Of a stretch of 64,000 bases of DNA, positions 56,245 through 64,000 are shown one piece after another (within the stretch, counting starts at the first letter, position 1; every line of letters begins with the position of its first letter). A program made the position numbers and the translations under genes. The notes beneath the pieces are model-generated. The model had not been told where the DNA came from. It did no database searches and saw only the letters and a program-made list of their open reading frames with translations. Where the stretch lies: NCBI GenBank assembly GCA_964517115.1, contig CAZFBE010000001.1, forward strand, positions 15,195 through 79,194, given 5' to 3'. Origin of the DNA: UBA6624 sp964517115 [NCBI: uncultured bacterium]. Lineage in GTDB: Bacteria; UBP7; UBA6624.

Positions 56245-57668
56245 ACCGAAAAGCCAATACTGCCTCGATTTTTATAATGATTGGATCAATATCCTCCTTG
56301 ACTTACCTTCTTAAAGGAAAGAATTTTACGGATGCTGAATTCTTTGCTTCCTTTTCAATATTAATTTTTGGCTTAATCATAAAAAACAATTCACCAAAAG
56401 AAAAAACAAAGATTATCCATCATCTTCCATCAATAATCCTGACTCTTTTCTTATTTGGGGGAATATTCACAATATCAAAAATATATTCAATATCTTTAGA
56501 TATGACAAAAAACAACATGAGGTCCATCTCCCAAGAAACAATAGAGATGGCTAAAAGCATTGATGAAGAGGTTGAAATATTTGCTTTTCTAGAGGACTCT
56601 GATGAAAAAAAACCAAAGTTAGAAAACATATTTGAAAAAGTGAAAAAAACAAACAATCTTATCGACTATAAATTCGTAAACCCTGATAGAGAGCCTTCTA
56701 TAGCTTCAAAATTTAATGCAAGAAAAAACCAAATATACCTACTTCAAGGCGAAAAAAGAATTATCCTCGACACAAACGATGAAGAGGGCTTGATAAATGC
56801 TTTTTATAGCTTCTACAAGGATATAAAAACAATATGCTTTGTAGAGGGGCATGGAGAAAAAGGCCTCTACGGCGAAGATGGAATGACAACGGTTAAAAAT
56901 TCGCTATTAAACAGAGCTTATGAAATCAGAACAATTGAACTATATGAACAAGAAACAAAAGGCTGTGAAATATTAGCAATCATTGGAGGGACAGGAAACT
57001 TCATCAATGAAGAAATAGAAAAAGTTTCTAATTTTAAAAATGTTTTAATTATGTTTGAAGACTTTGGAGAAAACCTACTTTCAAAATGGCTGGAATCTGA
57101 AGGGATAATATTTAGTCAAAAATATATCTATGATTCTTATGGAGAAGATTGGGATCCTTTGATAGTTTTGGCATCTCCAAACAGCCTTACATCCCATCAA
57201 GCAGTGGTAGGCATTGATGAATTCATTCTCTTTCCAACAGCAAAAGCAATAAATGACGAAAAGTCAACTTGGATCAACTCAGATTTAATCTACAGTGGAA
57301 TACAAACATGGCTGGAATCAAGTGGAAACAATAAAAAGGACACATCAGAAACCTCTGGGCCATTTTTGATGTCTCTAGCTCAAGAAAACATAGAAACAAG
57401 GCAAAAAAGAATCATTGTTTCTGATTTTGATATAACAAACAATCAAACACAACAAATGCTTCCTGCGAGCAATCAACTTGTTTTAAATTTGTTTAACTGG
57501 CTTTCAGATAGAGAAAAAATAATAAACATACCAAGGAAGAGTAGGGGTTTGAATCCAATTTCGATAAATGATAAAGAGATTTTTAAAATAATAATGTTAT
57601 ATTTAGGATTAATCCTTGCAGTCTTGTCTCAAGCTATAGTGACTCAGGTTAAAAGAAAAAGAAAATGA
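56235..57668 (+). CDS. GldG-like auxiliary subunit (ABC_transp_aux)
   Basis: A 477-residue membrane protein with three N-terminal hydrophobic segments (about 9-25, 33-50, 62-84), a large periplasmic domain, and a C-terminal helix (about 446-470). The periplasmic part matches GldG/ABC-auxiliary proteins: KNNMRSISQETIEMAKSIDE (about 94-113), then a sugar-binding-like fold with CFVEGHGEKGLYGEDGMTTV (about 198-217) and LAIIGGTGNFI. It continues the exporter operon, overlapping the DUF4340 gene by 4 bases. Confidence 0.85.
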   Translation: MEVNRKANTASIFIMIGSISSLTYLLKGKNFTDAEFFASFSILIFGLIIKNNSPKEKTKIIHHLPSIILTLFLFGGIFTISKIYSISLDMTKNNMRSISQETIEMAKSIDEEVEIFAFLEDSDEKKPKLENIFEKVKKTNNLIDYKFVNPDREPSIASKFNARKNQIYLLQGEKRIILDTNDEEGLINAFYSFYKDIKTICFVEGHGEKGLYGEDGMTTVKNSLLNRAYEIRTIELYEQETKGCEILAIIGGTGNFINEEIEKVSNFKNVLIMFEDFGENLLSKWLESEGIIFSQKYIYDSYGEDWDPLIVLASPNSLTSHQAVVGIDEFILFPTAKAINDEKSTWINSDLIYSGIQTWLESSGNNKKDTSETSGPFLMSLAQENIETRQKRIIVSDFDITNNQTQQMLPASNQLVLNLFNWLSDREKIINIPRKSRGLNPISINDKEIFKIIMLYLGLILAVLSQAIVTQVKRKRK

Positions 57669-58897
57669 AAAATAAAATATTTTTAATCTTGCTAACACTT
57701 GTAACGCTCGGAGTGCTTGCAAAAACCTTCTTAAGTCCCGAAATAAACAGCTTCAAATGGGTAAATGAGACTCCTCCAAATGAACTAATAATTGAAAAAA
57801 GATCAAATGACGAAGAGGTTCATTTTGTCAATTTTGGAGAAAAGTGGGTTTTAAATTTCCCAAACGGATACAATGTTGAAAAAACAAGACTAAACACCCT
57901 TTTAAAAGCCCTAAAGAACTTAAAACCCTTGGACTCATTTGATGCCATTGAAAATCAAGAAGAATATGGATTTGGAAAAAACGAATTCAAGATAACCTCA
58001 AGAGGTGACTTTAAAGAATCAATTTTTTTTGTTGGCATTAGCAAAGATTCAAAAAGATCCTATTTGAAATTCGATGGAGAAAACGCCGTTCATTTAATAC
58101 CCCTAAGCTTTTACGAATCAATAAAGGGCGAAAAAGAAGAGTGGGTTGACAAAAGGTTAACAAAAATAAAGCCTCAAGAAATTAAAAGTATTTCAGTTCA
58201 TGTGAATACAAAAGATTTTAAAATTTCAGATGTTGATACGCTAGAAAAAATTGTTCTTTGGGACCTGAGAAGAACACAGGGCAGAGAGTGGCGTGAACTC
58301 GGTAAAGATTTGCCTGTTTCCTCTACCGCTGTAAAAAACTTAATCCAAAGAATACTAACAACAGAAGGGAAGAAATTAAATCACAAAGATTTTTTGAACG
58401 ACCCTTCAGTAAAAATATCTATAGAAAAATATGAAGAAAAGATTCCTTTAGAAATAATGATAAACCCCTATGAAAACTACTGGGCTGCGTGGGGAGACTC
58501 TTTTGGAGGTTTCTATATGGAAGAAAACTGGAATCCAGAATCAATAATAGGTTCCAGCATATCTATTTACAGGAAAAAATTCCTTGAAATTGAATCTTGG
58601 GAAGAGTACGAAATAACAGATCCAAATAACTTAAAAATTCTAGTAAGTGAAAATCAAAATGCCAACAACCCATGGGTTGAGATTTTTAATGAACCCTGGC
58701 CGAAAGAAACAAAGCCAGCAGACATAACAAAACTAACGGAAAAAAAATCTATCAATATCAACTGGGAAGAAGAGGGCATCGAACTTGACATATATTTCTA
58801 TCCAAAAGAAAAAGTAATTCAATTTTCACAATCAGGAATAATGTGGGAATTCCCCGAACATTGGTGGAAAAAGCATGAAAAAACCCTGAATGAATAA
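57665..58897 (+). CDS. DUF4340 family protein
   Basis: Exported or membrane-anchored protein of 410 residues: one N-terminal hydrophobic segment (about 4-20), then a beta-rich periplasmic domain. DUF4340 proteins commonly follow GldG-like genes and have this layout. Characteristic phrases are VKNLIQRILTTEGKKLNHKD (about 222-241) and the repeated FxxxNPYENYWAAW-like strands. The exact role in the exporter is unknown. It overlaps both neighbours by a few bases, so the four genes (ATPase, permease, GldG, DUF4340) form one translationally coupled block. Confidence 0.8.
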   Translation: MKNKIFLILLTLVTLGVLAKTFLSPEINSFKWVNETPPNELIIEKRSNDEEVHFVNFGEKWVLNFPNGYNVEKTRLNTLLKALKNLKPLDSFDAIENQEEYGFGKNEFKITSRGDFKESIFFVGISKDSKRSYLKFDGENAVHLIPLSFYESIKGEKEEWVDKRLTKIKPQEIKSISVHVNTKDFKISDVDTLEKIVLWDLRRTQGREWRELGKDLPVSSTAVKNLIQRILTTEGKKLNHKDFLNDPSVKISIEKYEEKIPLEIMINPYENYWAAWGDSFGGFYMEENWNPESIIGSSISIYRKKFLEIESWEEYEITDPNNLKILVSENQNANNPWVEIFNEPWPKETKPADITKLTEKKSININWEEEGIELDIYFYPKEKVIQFSQSGIMWEFPEHWWKKHEKTLNE

Positions 58898-59636
58898 AAA
58901 TCTAATAATAGGGGCTAATGATTTTGGTCTATTTGATTCAATAGACAAAGGCATAGTCAGAGCATGCAAGGAAGGGGTATTGAAAAATGTGGGAATAGTA
59001 AACTCCAATAAAAAACCTAAGCTCCTTGGCAGGTTAAAAAAATTAGATGTTGATCTTGGAATCCAATTAAATTTAACAAAGGGAAATCCAGTCTCAAAAA
59101 ATGGAATAGATTCCCTTTTGGGAGAAGAGGGTGTCTTTTTAAAAACTGGTCGTGAAATTTTTCTTAACTCAAAAATAAAGGAAATTAACAAAGAACTTTA
59201 TGCCCAGTTAGAAAAATCAAAAAAATCCTTTAACCCAAAATGGATAAGTTGCTCTGACTACCTACAAAACAATCCAAAAATTTTTAATATTATTTTAATC
59301 ATTGCAAAAGAAGAAAATCTCTCAATGAGGGTAACGTCAAAATGGCAACGAGAAATTGCTAAAAAAGAAAATGTAAGAACTGCAGATCATTTTATTGAAG
59401 ACTTTTATGAAGAGCCTGGAATAACTGTTCCAGGTTTTTTAAAAATATTAAAGAATCTAAAAGAAGGAGCAACAGATATTTCATGTCATCCTGGCTCAAT
59501 GGGAAAAAACACTATTGAAAATCTTTATTATTCATGGCAAAGGGAAATAGAGCTTTCAACACTGGTGAACAAAAAAATAAAAACATTTTTTAGTGAAGAA
59601 AAATCAATTAAATTATTAAAATTTAGCGATATTTAA
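58890..59636 (+). CDS. YdjC/ChbG-like carbohydrate deacetylase homologue, degenerate
   Basis: Recognised from the overall frame LIIGANDFGLFDSIDKGIVR (5-24), a middle strand GIQLNLTKGNP (about 57-67) and the late SCHPGSMGKN (about 195-204). In the family these are ADDFG, GLHLN and HPG, with a further DSHQHxH motif. Here ADD is AND, the His of HLN is Gln, and the HxH block is replaced by ISCSDYLQNNP (about 118-128), so most of the metal and catalytic residues are lost; only the HPG His remains. Probably no active deacetylase. Length 248 is normal. Alternatively it has a different chemistry. Confidence 0.65.
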   Translation: MNKNLIIGANDFGLFDSIDKGIVRACKEGVLKNVGIVNSNKKPKLLGRLKKLDVDLGIQLNLTKGNPVSKNGIDSLLGEEGVFLKTGREIFLNSKIKEINKELYAQLEKSKKSFNPKWISCSDYLQNNPKIFNIILIIAKEENLSMRVTSKWQREIAKKENVRTADHFIEDFYEEPGITVPGFLKILKNLKEGATDISCHPGSMGKNTIENLYYSWQREIELSTLVNKKIKTFFSEEKSIKLLKFSDI

Positions 59637-59637
59637 A

Positions 59638-60432
59638 ATGATCAAAAAAGGAAATATTCAAATACTGGACAAAACCTCCCTTAAACATTCTGCGAAAAGC
59701 GCTGCAATAACAGGGGAGGTTCTGGACAGGCTGAAAAGTTTTATTAAACCCGGAACAAGAACCTTAGAAATTGAAAACATGGTTCTTGCAGAAATTAAAG
59801 AAAGAAATTCAAAACCTGCATTCCAGGGATATAACGGCTATCCTTTTGCAACATGCATAAGCGTCAACGAGGAATTTGTTCATGGCTTCCCTACAGAGAG
59901 GGTTTTGATGGAGGGAGATACAGTTACAGTTGATTTTGGCGTTATAGTCAATGGAATGTATTCTGATTCTGCATATACGTATCCTGTAGGAAGGATTTCA
60001 AAAAAAGACATGATTTTTTTAGACTGTGTGTGGGAATCCCTCTATCAGTCCATTGATCAAGCAGTTCCAAAAAACAAAACAGGGGATATAGGCTTTGCAA
60101 CACAGGAAGTTCTTTTTAAGGGTGGATACACTCCTAGCAAAGAACTTTTTGGCCATGGTATAGGCACAATCCTCCATGGAGATCCATTAATACCCAATTT
60201 TGGCACAAGAAACACCGGGGAAACATTGGTAGAAAATCAATGTATAGCAATTGAGATAATGGCATCACAAGGAGAGACAGAAACGTACACAAAACCAGAT
60301 GGATGGACAATAGCCACAAAAGATCATTCTCTTACAGCACACTATGAACATACCGTAGTTGTTGGAAGCCGACCCTTGATTTTGACGAATTCCGAGCTTT
60401 GGAAAGAGAAGCCTTCAGTAATTTTTTCATGA
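59638..60432 (+). CDS. map: Methionine aminopeptidase (type I)
   Basis: Removes the initiator Met from nascent proteins. Signature blocks are YPFATCISVNEEFVHGFPTE (about 67-86), VTVDFGVIVNGMYSDSAYTY (about 96-115; the two metal-binding Asp), FGHGIGTILHGDPLIPNFG (about 173-191; metal His in GHGIG), CIAIEIMASQG with Glu and TAHYEHTVVVG (Glu, about 239-249). The second His-Glu-x-Pro of the family (HEEP) is HGDP here. Length 264 is normal. It lies directly upstream of ddl with overlapping stop and start (ATGA). Confidence 0.95.
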   Translation: MIKKGNIQILDKTSLKHSAKSAAITGEVLDRLKSFIKPGTRTLEIENMVLAEIKERNSKPAFQGYNGYPFATCISVNEEFVHGFPTERVLMEGDTVTVDFGVIVNGMYSDSAYTYPVGRISKKDMIFLDCVWESLYQSIDQAVPKNKTGDIGFATQEVLFKGGYTPSKELFGHGIGTILHGDPLIPNFGTRNTGETLVENQCIAIEIMASQGETETYTKPDGWTIATKDHSLTAHYEHTVVVGSRPLILTNSELWKEKPSVIFS

Positions 60433-61331
60433 AGAAAATTATTGTTTTAGGTGGGGGCTGGTCAAAAGAAAGAGAAGTTAGCCTAAATTCCATGGAACAA
60501 ATCTACAACACCCTAAAGACCTTTCATGCAAATACAGAAAAAAAGGATATAAAAGATGGAAGCAGCCTTGTTGAACTCTTGGAAGAAGTTGAAAAAAATA
60601 CACTTGTTTTCCCATGCCTACATGGAAAGGGCGGGGGGGAAGATGGGTCAGTTCAAGCCTTCTTAGACCTTCATGAAATAAGATATGTTGGATCTGGACC
60701 AAAAGCAAGTTCTCTATCCTTAGACAAAATAAAAACAAAAAAACTCCTTGCAGAAAAAAAAATACCAGTTCTCCCTCATGAAATATACTCAGCTGAAAAA
60801 ATGCCTCATTTCAAAAACTTTGGAAATAGGCTAATCGTGAAGCCGATAAATGAAGGTTCAAGTATTGACACTCACCTGGTTGACACACAGCAAAAGTGGA
60901 AAACCTTAGAGCTAAAAGAAGAATGCTTTGTAGAGCCTTATGTCTCTGGAAGAGAATTAACAGTGGGTATTGTTGAAGAGAAAGGGATTCAAATTACATT
61001 AGGGGCTGTAGAAGTTGTACCCAAGAATTCAAATTTCTACAATTACAAATCGAAATACACCTCTGGGGAAACAGAATATATTGAAAAACCTAAAAACATA
61101 AACAAAACAATAATTAGAAACTTAAAAAAATATGCATTAATCGCCCATGATTCACTTGGATGCAGGTCTTTTTCAAGATCTGACTTCATTGTTGACGATG
61201 AAAGAATTTGGTATTTAGAAACAAATACAATTCCAGGAATGACAAAACTAAGCCTTTTGCCGTTAAGCGCAAAGGCCGAAGGGATAAATCTAAAAAAATT
61301 TCTTATGATGATTGTTGGTAGCTATGAATAA
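60429..61331 (+). CDS. ddl: D-alanine--D-alanine ligase
   Basis: ATP-grasp enzyme making D-Ala-D-Ala for peptidoglycan. The N-terminus IIVLGGGWSKEREVSLNSM (3-21; GGxSxEREVS) and FPCLHGKGGGEDGSVQAFLD (about 60-79; the FPALHGxxGEDGxxQ motif) are diagnostic, followed by RYVGSGPKASSLSLDKIKTK and the ATP-grasp strands (RLIVKPINEGSSIDTHLV, ECFVEPYVSGRELTVGIVEE). YLETNTIPGMTKLSLLPLSA near the C-terminus is also canonical. Start at ATG 60429, which overlaps the map stop. Length 300 is normal. Confidence 0.96.
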   Translation: MKKIIVLGGGWSKEREVSLNSMEQIYNTLKTFHANTEKKDIKDGSSLVELLEEVEKNTLVFPCLHGKGGGEDGSVQAFLDLHEIRYVGSGPKASSLSLDKIKTKKLLAEKKIPVLPHEIYSAEKMPHFKNFGNRLIVKPINEGSSIDTHLVDTQQKWKTLELKEECFVEPYVSGRELTVGIVEEKGIQITLGAVEVVPKNSNFYNYKSKYTSGETEYIEKPKNINKTIIRNLKKYALIAHDSLGCRSFSRSDFIVDDERIWYLETNTIPGMTKLSLLPLSAKAEGINLKKFLMMIVGSYE

Positions 61332-63183
61332 CCATCCATGGAATCTTTTTTTAAAAAATATAGAAAACGTTCTACTAGACCTAAAACCTGCAGAAAGTCA
61401 TGACCCTTCTTTGAGAAGGGATGATAAAAAACTTAGTTTCATTTGTACAAATTCAATCAAATGGGGAGGATCTGAAGATTCTCTATTAAAAAAATTAAAA
61501 CCTTATCCTTTTGTCAAAAATATCGAAGACAACAATAAAGCACTTCAAATCAACCTGAATTATGAAGATGTTGCTGAAGCATTGTTTGATTTTTATAAAA
61601 ATGAAAAAAACATACTTTCAAACAAGACTTCTTCAGAAAAATGGATGGTTGAATACTCTCAACCAAACACGCACAAAGCTTTTCATATAGGGCATTTTAG
61701 GAATGTTGTAACTGGGGACTTTATAGTTAAGATATCAAGAATTTTTGGAGTTGATGTAGTTTCAGCAAATTACATTGGAGACATAGGAACACACGTCCTG
61801 AAGGCGCTTTTAGGTTGGGAAAAAAGAGGCAAGCCTGAATCCCCAGAGAAGGGAGATCTCTCAAGCTGGCTTGGTGGCTTTTATTCTGAATGGGCGCAAA
61901 AAGAATCTGAATCAAAAGAAAAATTTCTTAAAAACATCTGGGAAAACAAAGAAAAAATTAACAAACTTGGAGAATTTGAAATAAAAGACAACTTCAAGAA
62001 ACTTAAAAAAAATAAATTCTTAATAAATAAAATTTTTCAACATTTTAAACAAGGAGGATTCAAAGGAAGGGATTTAAAGGAACTTGCTTCAAGTGCAGAA
62101 TCCTGGGAAAAAGACATTAATTCACAAAATGAAATTGCTCAAAGGTGGAAAGAAAAAAATGAAATTTTGGTTAAAGATTGGAAAAAAACAAAAGAATGGT
62201 GTCTAGAGGCTTTTGACGAAATTTACAAACTTCTTGAAATTGAATTTGAAAAAATCTACTATGAATCAGAATTAGAAGAAGAGGCTGTAAGGATCTCAAA
62301 AGAACTTGTGAAAAAAGGTCTAGCAAAAGAAGAAAAAGGTTCAGTTTTTGTTGATTTTAAAAAAGAACCCTACAATGAGCCGAGTCTTGATGTTTTGCCT
62401 TTGTTGAGATCGGATGGGCTTCCCCTCTATTCCGCAAAAGACCTTGCTCTTGCCCAATTGAAAAAAAATCAATATGAAACGGACAAGTCTTTTTACGTTG
62501 TTGGAGCTCCGCAAGGGTTTTATTTCAAGCAGGTGTTTAAAATCTTAGAAAAGAATGGAGATAGTTCAAAATTAACACATATTGGATATGAAATGGTAGA
62601 TCTCCCAGAAGGAAAGATGTCGAGTAGGTCTGGAAATATTGTAGCATTTTCCGAACTATGGAATCAGGCAAAAAACTTTGTAAAATCAAAATCTAGCGAC
62701 AAGATTTCATCTAAAGATTTGGACAAAATAGTGATAGGCGCACTTAAGCACTTAATGTTCTCGAGAGACTTCAATAAGAAAATATCATTCAAATGGGATG
62801 AAGTATTGTCGAATGAAGGAAAAACAGGATCTTATCTTCAGTATGCTGCTGTTAGATGTAAAAGAGTTTTGGAAAAAAGTAATAAAAAACCCAATCTTCA
62901 ATATAGTCGAACGAATATGAACAAAGAGGAGAAAGCACTTCTTTTTCAACTCTTCACAATACAGAATGAATTAAAAAGATCATTTGAAAATATCAGCCCA
63001 ACCCCTCTGCTAGAAGCTCTTCACAGGCTTGCAAAATCCTTTTCTAATTTTTATCATTCAAGCCCAATTATCAACGAAAACAAAAAAACAGAAAATTTCA
63101 GATTAAATTTAACTTACTGCACATTAGAGACCTTAGAAGAGTCTTTAAAGGTTTTTGGAATATCTATACCGGAAAAAATGTGA
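61324..63183 (+). CDS. argS: Arginyl-tRNA synthetase
   Basis: Class I synthetase. The HIGH motif is in QPNTHKAFHIGHFRNVVTGD (about 111-130, with FHIGH), and KMSSR in LPEGKMSSRSGNIVAF (about 427-442) is the KMSKS equivalent. The Add1-like N-terminal part and the C-terminal anticodon-binding helix bundle (LQYAAVRCKRVLEK, about 505-518) fit ArgS. A lysine-rich insertion (about 200-310) makes it 619 residues, longer than E. coli ArgS (577). I use the ATG at 61324, which overlaps the ddl stop in the ATGAATAA style; an earlier TTG at 61312 is less likely. Confidence 0.95.
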   Translation: MNNHPWNLFLKNIENVLLDLKPAESHDPSLRRDDKKLSFICTNSIKWGGSEDSLLKKLKPYPFVKNIEDNNKALQINLNYEDVAEALFDFYKNEKNILSNKTSSEKWMVEYSQPNTHKAFHIGHFRNVVTGDFIVKISRIFGVDVVSANYIGDIGTHVLKALLGWEKRGKPESPEKGDLSSWLGGFYSEWAQKESESKEKFLKNIWENKEKINKLGEFEIKDNFKKLKKNKFLINKIFQHFKQGGFKGRDLKELASSAESWEKDINSQNEIAQRWKEKNEILVKDWKKTKEWCLEAFDEIYKLLEIEFEKIYYESELEEEAVRISKELVKKGLAKEEKGSVFVDFKKEPYNEPSLDVLPLLRSDGLPLYSAKDLALAQLKKNQYETDKSFYVVGAPQGFYFKQVFKILEKNGDSSKLTHIGYEMVDLPEGKMSSRSGNIVAFSELWNQAKNFVKSKSSDKISSKDLDKIVIGALKHLMFSRDFNKKISFKWDEVLSNEGKTGSYLQYAAVRCKRVLEKSNKKPNLQYSRTNMNKEEKALLFQLFTIQNELKRSFENISPTPLLEALHRLAKSFSNFYHSSPIINENKKTENFRLNLTYCTLETLEESLKVFGISIPEKM

Positions 63184-63887
63184 GCATATCTTTAAAAAAT
63201 ATTCGGAAAAACATTGAAGGAACTCAAGCCTGTGACAATGTGTCTCTAGAGATAAAGAAAGGTCAGATAGTTGCTCTCCTAGGAGCCAATGGCGCTGGAA
63301 AAACAACAACAATAAGAACCTTGATAGGTCTTTTGAAGCCTGATTCGGGAAAAATACTGTTAGACAATCATGAAATTGACTCTTTAAAACTACGAGAATC
63401 TGTAGCTTATGTTCATGCTGATGCTGGAGTTTATAAAAGATTAACCCCAAAAGAACATATCCTCTTCTGCCTAAGGGCAGAGGGTTTGAAAGAAGAAGAA
63501 GCTCTGAAGAAGACTAAAAATTACTTAGAAATGCTCAATGTTGAAAAATATTCAGAACAACGAATGGAAACACTATCAACAGGAAACAGACAAAGAGTTT
63601 TAATTGCAAGAGCTCTTGCAAGAAATACAGAGTATTTAATACTTGATGAACCAACAGCAACTCTAGACCTTGTAGCAACAACAAAGATAATAGAAGATTT
63701 ATACAATGCAAAAAAAGAGAACAAAGGCTTACTCGTATCAACTCACCAAGTCTGGATTGCTGAAAAAATAGCAGATCTGGTTATTGTTTTGTCAAATGGC
63801 AAAACTATTGCGAGCTGGGAAAAAAACAAATGGCCCGAAAAAACTCTTTCTGAATCCTTTTTAAAGGTTGCAGGAGTTCAGTCATGA
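63180..63887 (+). CDS. NatA-like ABC transporter ATPase
   Basis: ATPase of an ABC-2 exporter, 235 residues. Walker A ALLGANGAGKTTTIRTLIGLL (about 32-52; core GANGAGKTT), Q-loop AYVHADAGVYKRLTPKEHIL (about 77-96; His in place of the usual Gln region), signature LSTGNRQRVLIARALARN (about 133-150) and Walker B LILDEPTATLDLVATTK (about 154-170). The LSTGN form is typical of NatA/CcmA-like ATPases. It starts with GTG overlapping the argS stop by 4 bases and overlaps the next gene by 4. Confidence 0.9.
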   Translation: MSISLKNIRKNIEGTQACDNVSLEIKKGQIVALLGANGAGKTTTIRTLIGLLKPDSGKILLDNHEIDSLKLRESVAYVHADAGVYKRLTPKEHILFCLRAEGLKEEEALKKTKNYLEMLNVEKYSEQRMETLSTGNRQRVLIARALARNTEYLILDEPTATLDLVATTKIIEDLYNAKKENKGLLVSTHQVWIAEKIADLVIVLSNGKTIASWEKNKWPEKTLSESFLKVAGVQS

Positions 63888-64000
63888 GGTGGAATAGGGT
63901 AAGAGCCATATTCCTGAAAGATGGAACTGAACTGATAAGAGACATCAGGACAATAATTGCAATGGTTGTGTTCCCGGTAATCTTTATACCCTTATTTCTG
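63884..64000 (+). CDS. NatB-like ABC-2 permease, N-terminal fragment
   Basis: Only the first 39 codons are in the window. The peptide starts MRWNRVRAIFLKDGTELIRD, then a Thr/Ile segment and a first hydrophobic helix (VVFPVIFIPLFL). Arg/Lys-Asp/Glu pairs just before the first helix are typical of NatB/ABC-2 permeases, which follow natA. The ATG overlaps the ATPase stop (ATGA). The rest of the gene is beyond the right edge. Confidence 0.75.
   Translation, partial: MRWNRVRAIFLKDGTELIRDIRTIIAMVVFPVIFIPLFL

Noticed and set aside
54798-57668. Gliding motility machinery
   Set aside because: GldA, GldF and GldG homologues alone are widespread in non-gliding bacteria; no GldB-N or Spr genes are present.
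1-64000. CRISPR arrays, tRNA or rRNA genes, insertion sequences, replication origin
   Set aside because: No regularly spaced repeats, no cloverleaf or rRNA-like stretches in the short gaps, no transposase, and no DnaA-box cluster near dnaE or elsewhere that I could recognise.

Overview
The window is a very compact, AT-rich chromosomal segment from a diderm (Gram-negative-type) bacterium. The envelope is indicated by an MlaE/MlaF/MCE lipid-transport operon, a SIS-CBS arabinose-5-phosphate isomerase (Kdo/LPS precursor), a tripartite-type lipoprotein adaptor with a MacB-type exporter, and lipoproteins. Nearly every base is coding and most same-strand neighbours overlap by a few bases. I see no rRNA, tRNA, CRISPR array, transposon or integrase. 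The content (replication, termination, cofactor synthesis, tRNA charging) is that of a core chromosome of a free-living, streamlined organism. I cannot assign the phylum from sequence alone. A GuaB3-type IMP dehydrogenase in place of classical GuaB, a RusA resolvase next to yebC and an L-lysine 6-transaminase are unusual markers.

Layout. 1-6.4 kb: an unknown protein cut by the left edge, a HAD phosphatase, endonuclease III, an orphan gene, an M29 aminopeptidase, a membrane-anchored LysM protein with an unusual leader, a SpoU RNA methylase, nadA and a DUF456 membrane protein. 6.4-17.0 kb: one long minus-strand operon reading gatC, pheS, folC, a SPOR-like protein, a polyprenyl synthase, sppA, a ferredoxin-domain protein, nadK, two envelope unknowns, a family-4 uracil-DNA glycosylase, yggT, glyA, folK, nadC. 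17.0-24.8 kb (plus): a MidA-like methylase, mlaE, mlaF, an MCE protein, yebC, rusA, DUF2905, and an ABC ATPase/permease pair. 24.8-30.1 kb: a molybdenum-hydroxylase cluster (xdhC divergent from the 2Fe-2S, Mo and FAD subunits and a MocA-like cytidylyltransferase). Its FAD subunit carries the extra four-Cys insert of 4-hydroxybenzoyl-CoA reductase. 30-34 kb: folE2 and dnaE (minus). 34.3-42.6 kb (plus): an exported unknown, guaB3, guaA, two small ORFs, hpt, rho, dnaG, a TANGO2/NRDE-like protein. 42.6-44 kb: a phosphohexomutase (minus). 44-49.9 kb (plus): a YlbF-family protein, MacA/MacB-like exporter, murJ, murG. 49.9-54.7 kb (minus): panB, panC, panD, kdsD, lat, a lipoprotein. 54.8-64 kb (plus): a GldA/GldF/GldG/DUF4340 ABC module, a degenerate YdjC-like protein, map, ddl, argS, and a NatA/NatB-like exporter cut by the right edge.

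How it fits together. NAD synthesis (nadA, nadC, nadK), folate (folE2, folK, folC, glyA), pantothenate (panB, panC, panD) and purine supply (guaB3, guaA, hpt) indicate de novo cofactor and nucleotide production. The Mo-hydroxylase cluster contains its own maturation genes. murJ, murG, ddl and the polyprenyl synthase serve the cell wall.

Main things to look at again: (1) a probable AUU start codon on the molybdenum subunit; (2) the HcrB-type four-Cys insert; (3) -10-like hexamers placed 8-9 nt before the start codons of operon-leading genes, suggesting leaderless mRNAs and very tight bidirectional promoters; (4) all eight convergent gene pairs overlap at their 3' ends, leaving no room for ordinary intrinsic terminators; (5) a hairpin, short ORF and A8 run in front of the LysM gene; (6) rusA in the usual ruvC position; (7) a YdjC-family protein that has lost most of its metal-site residues.
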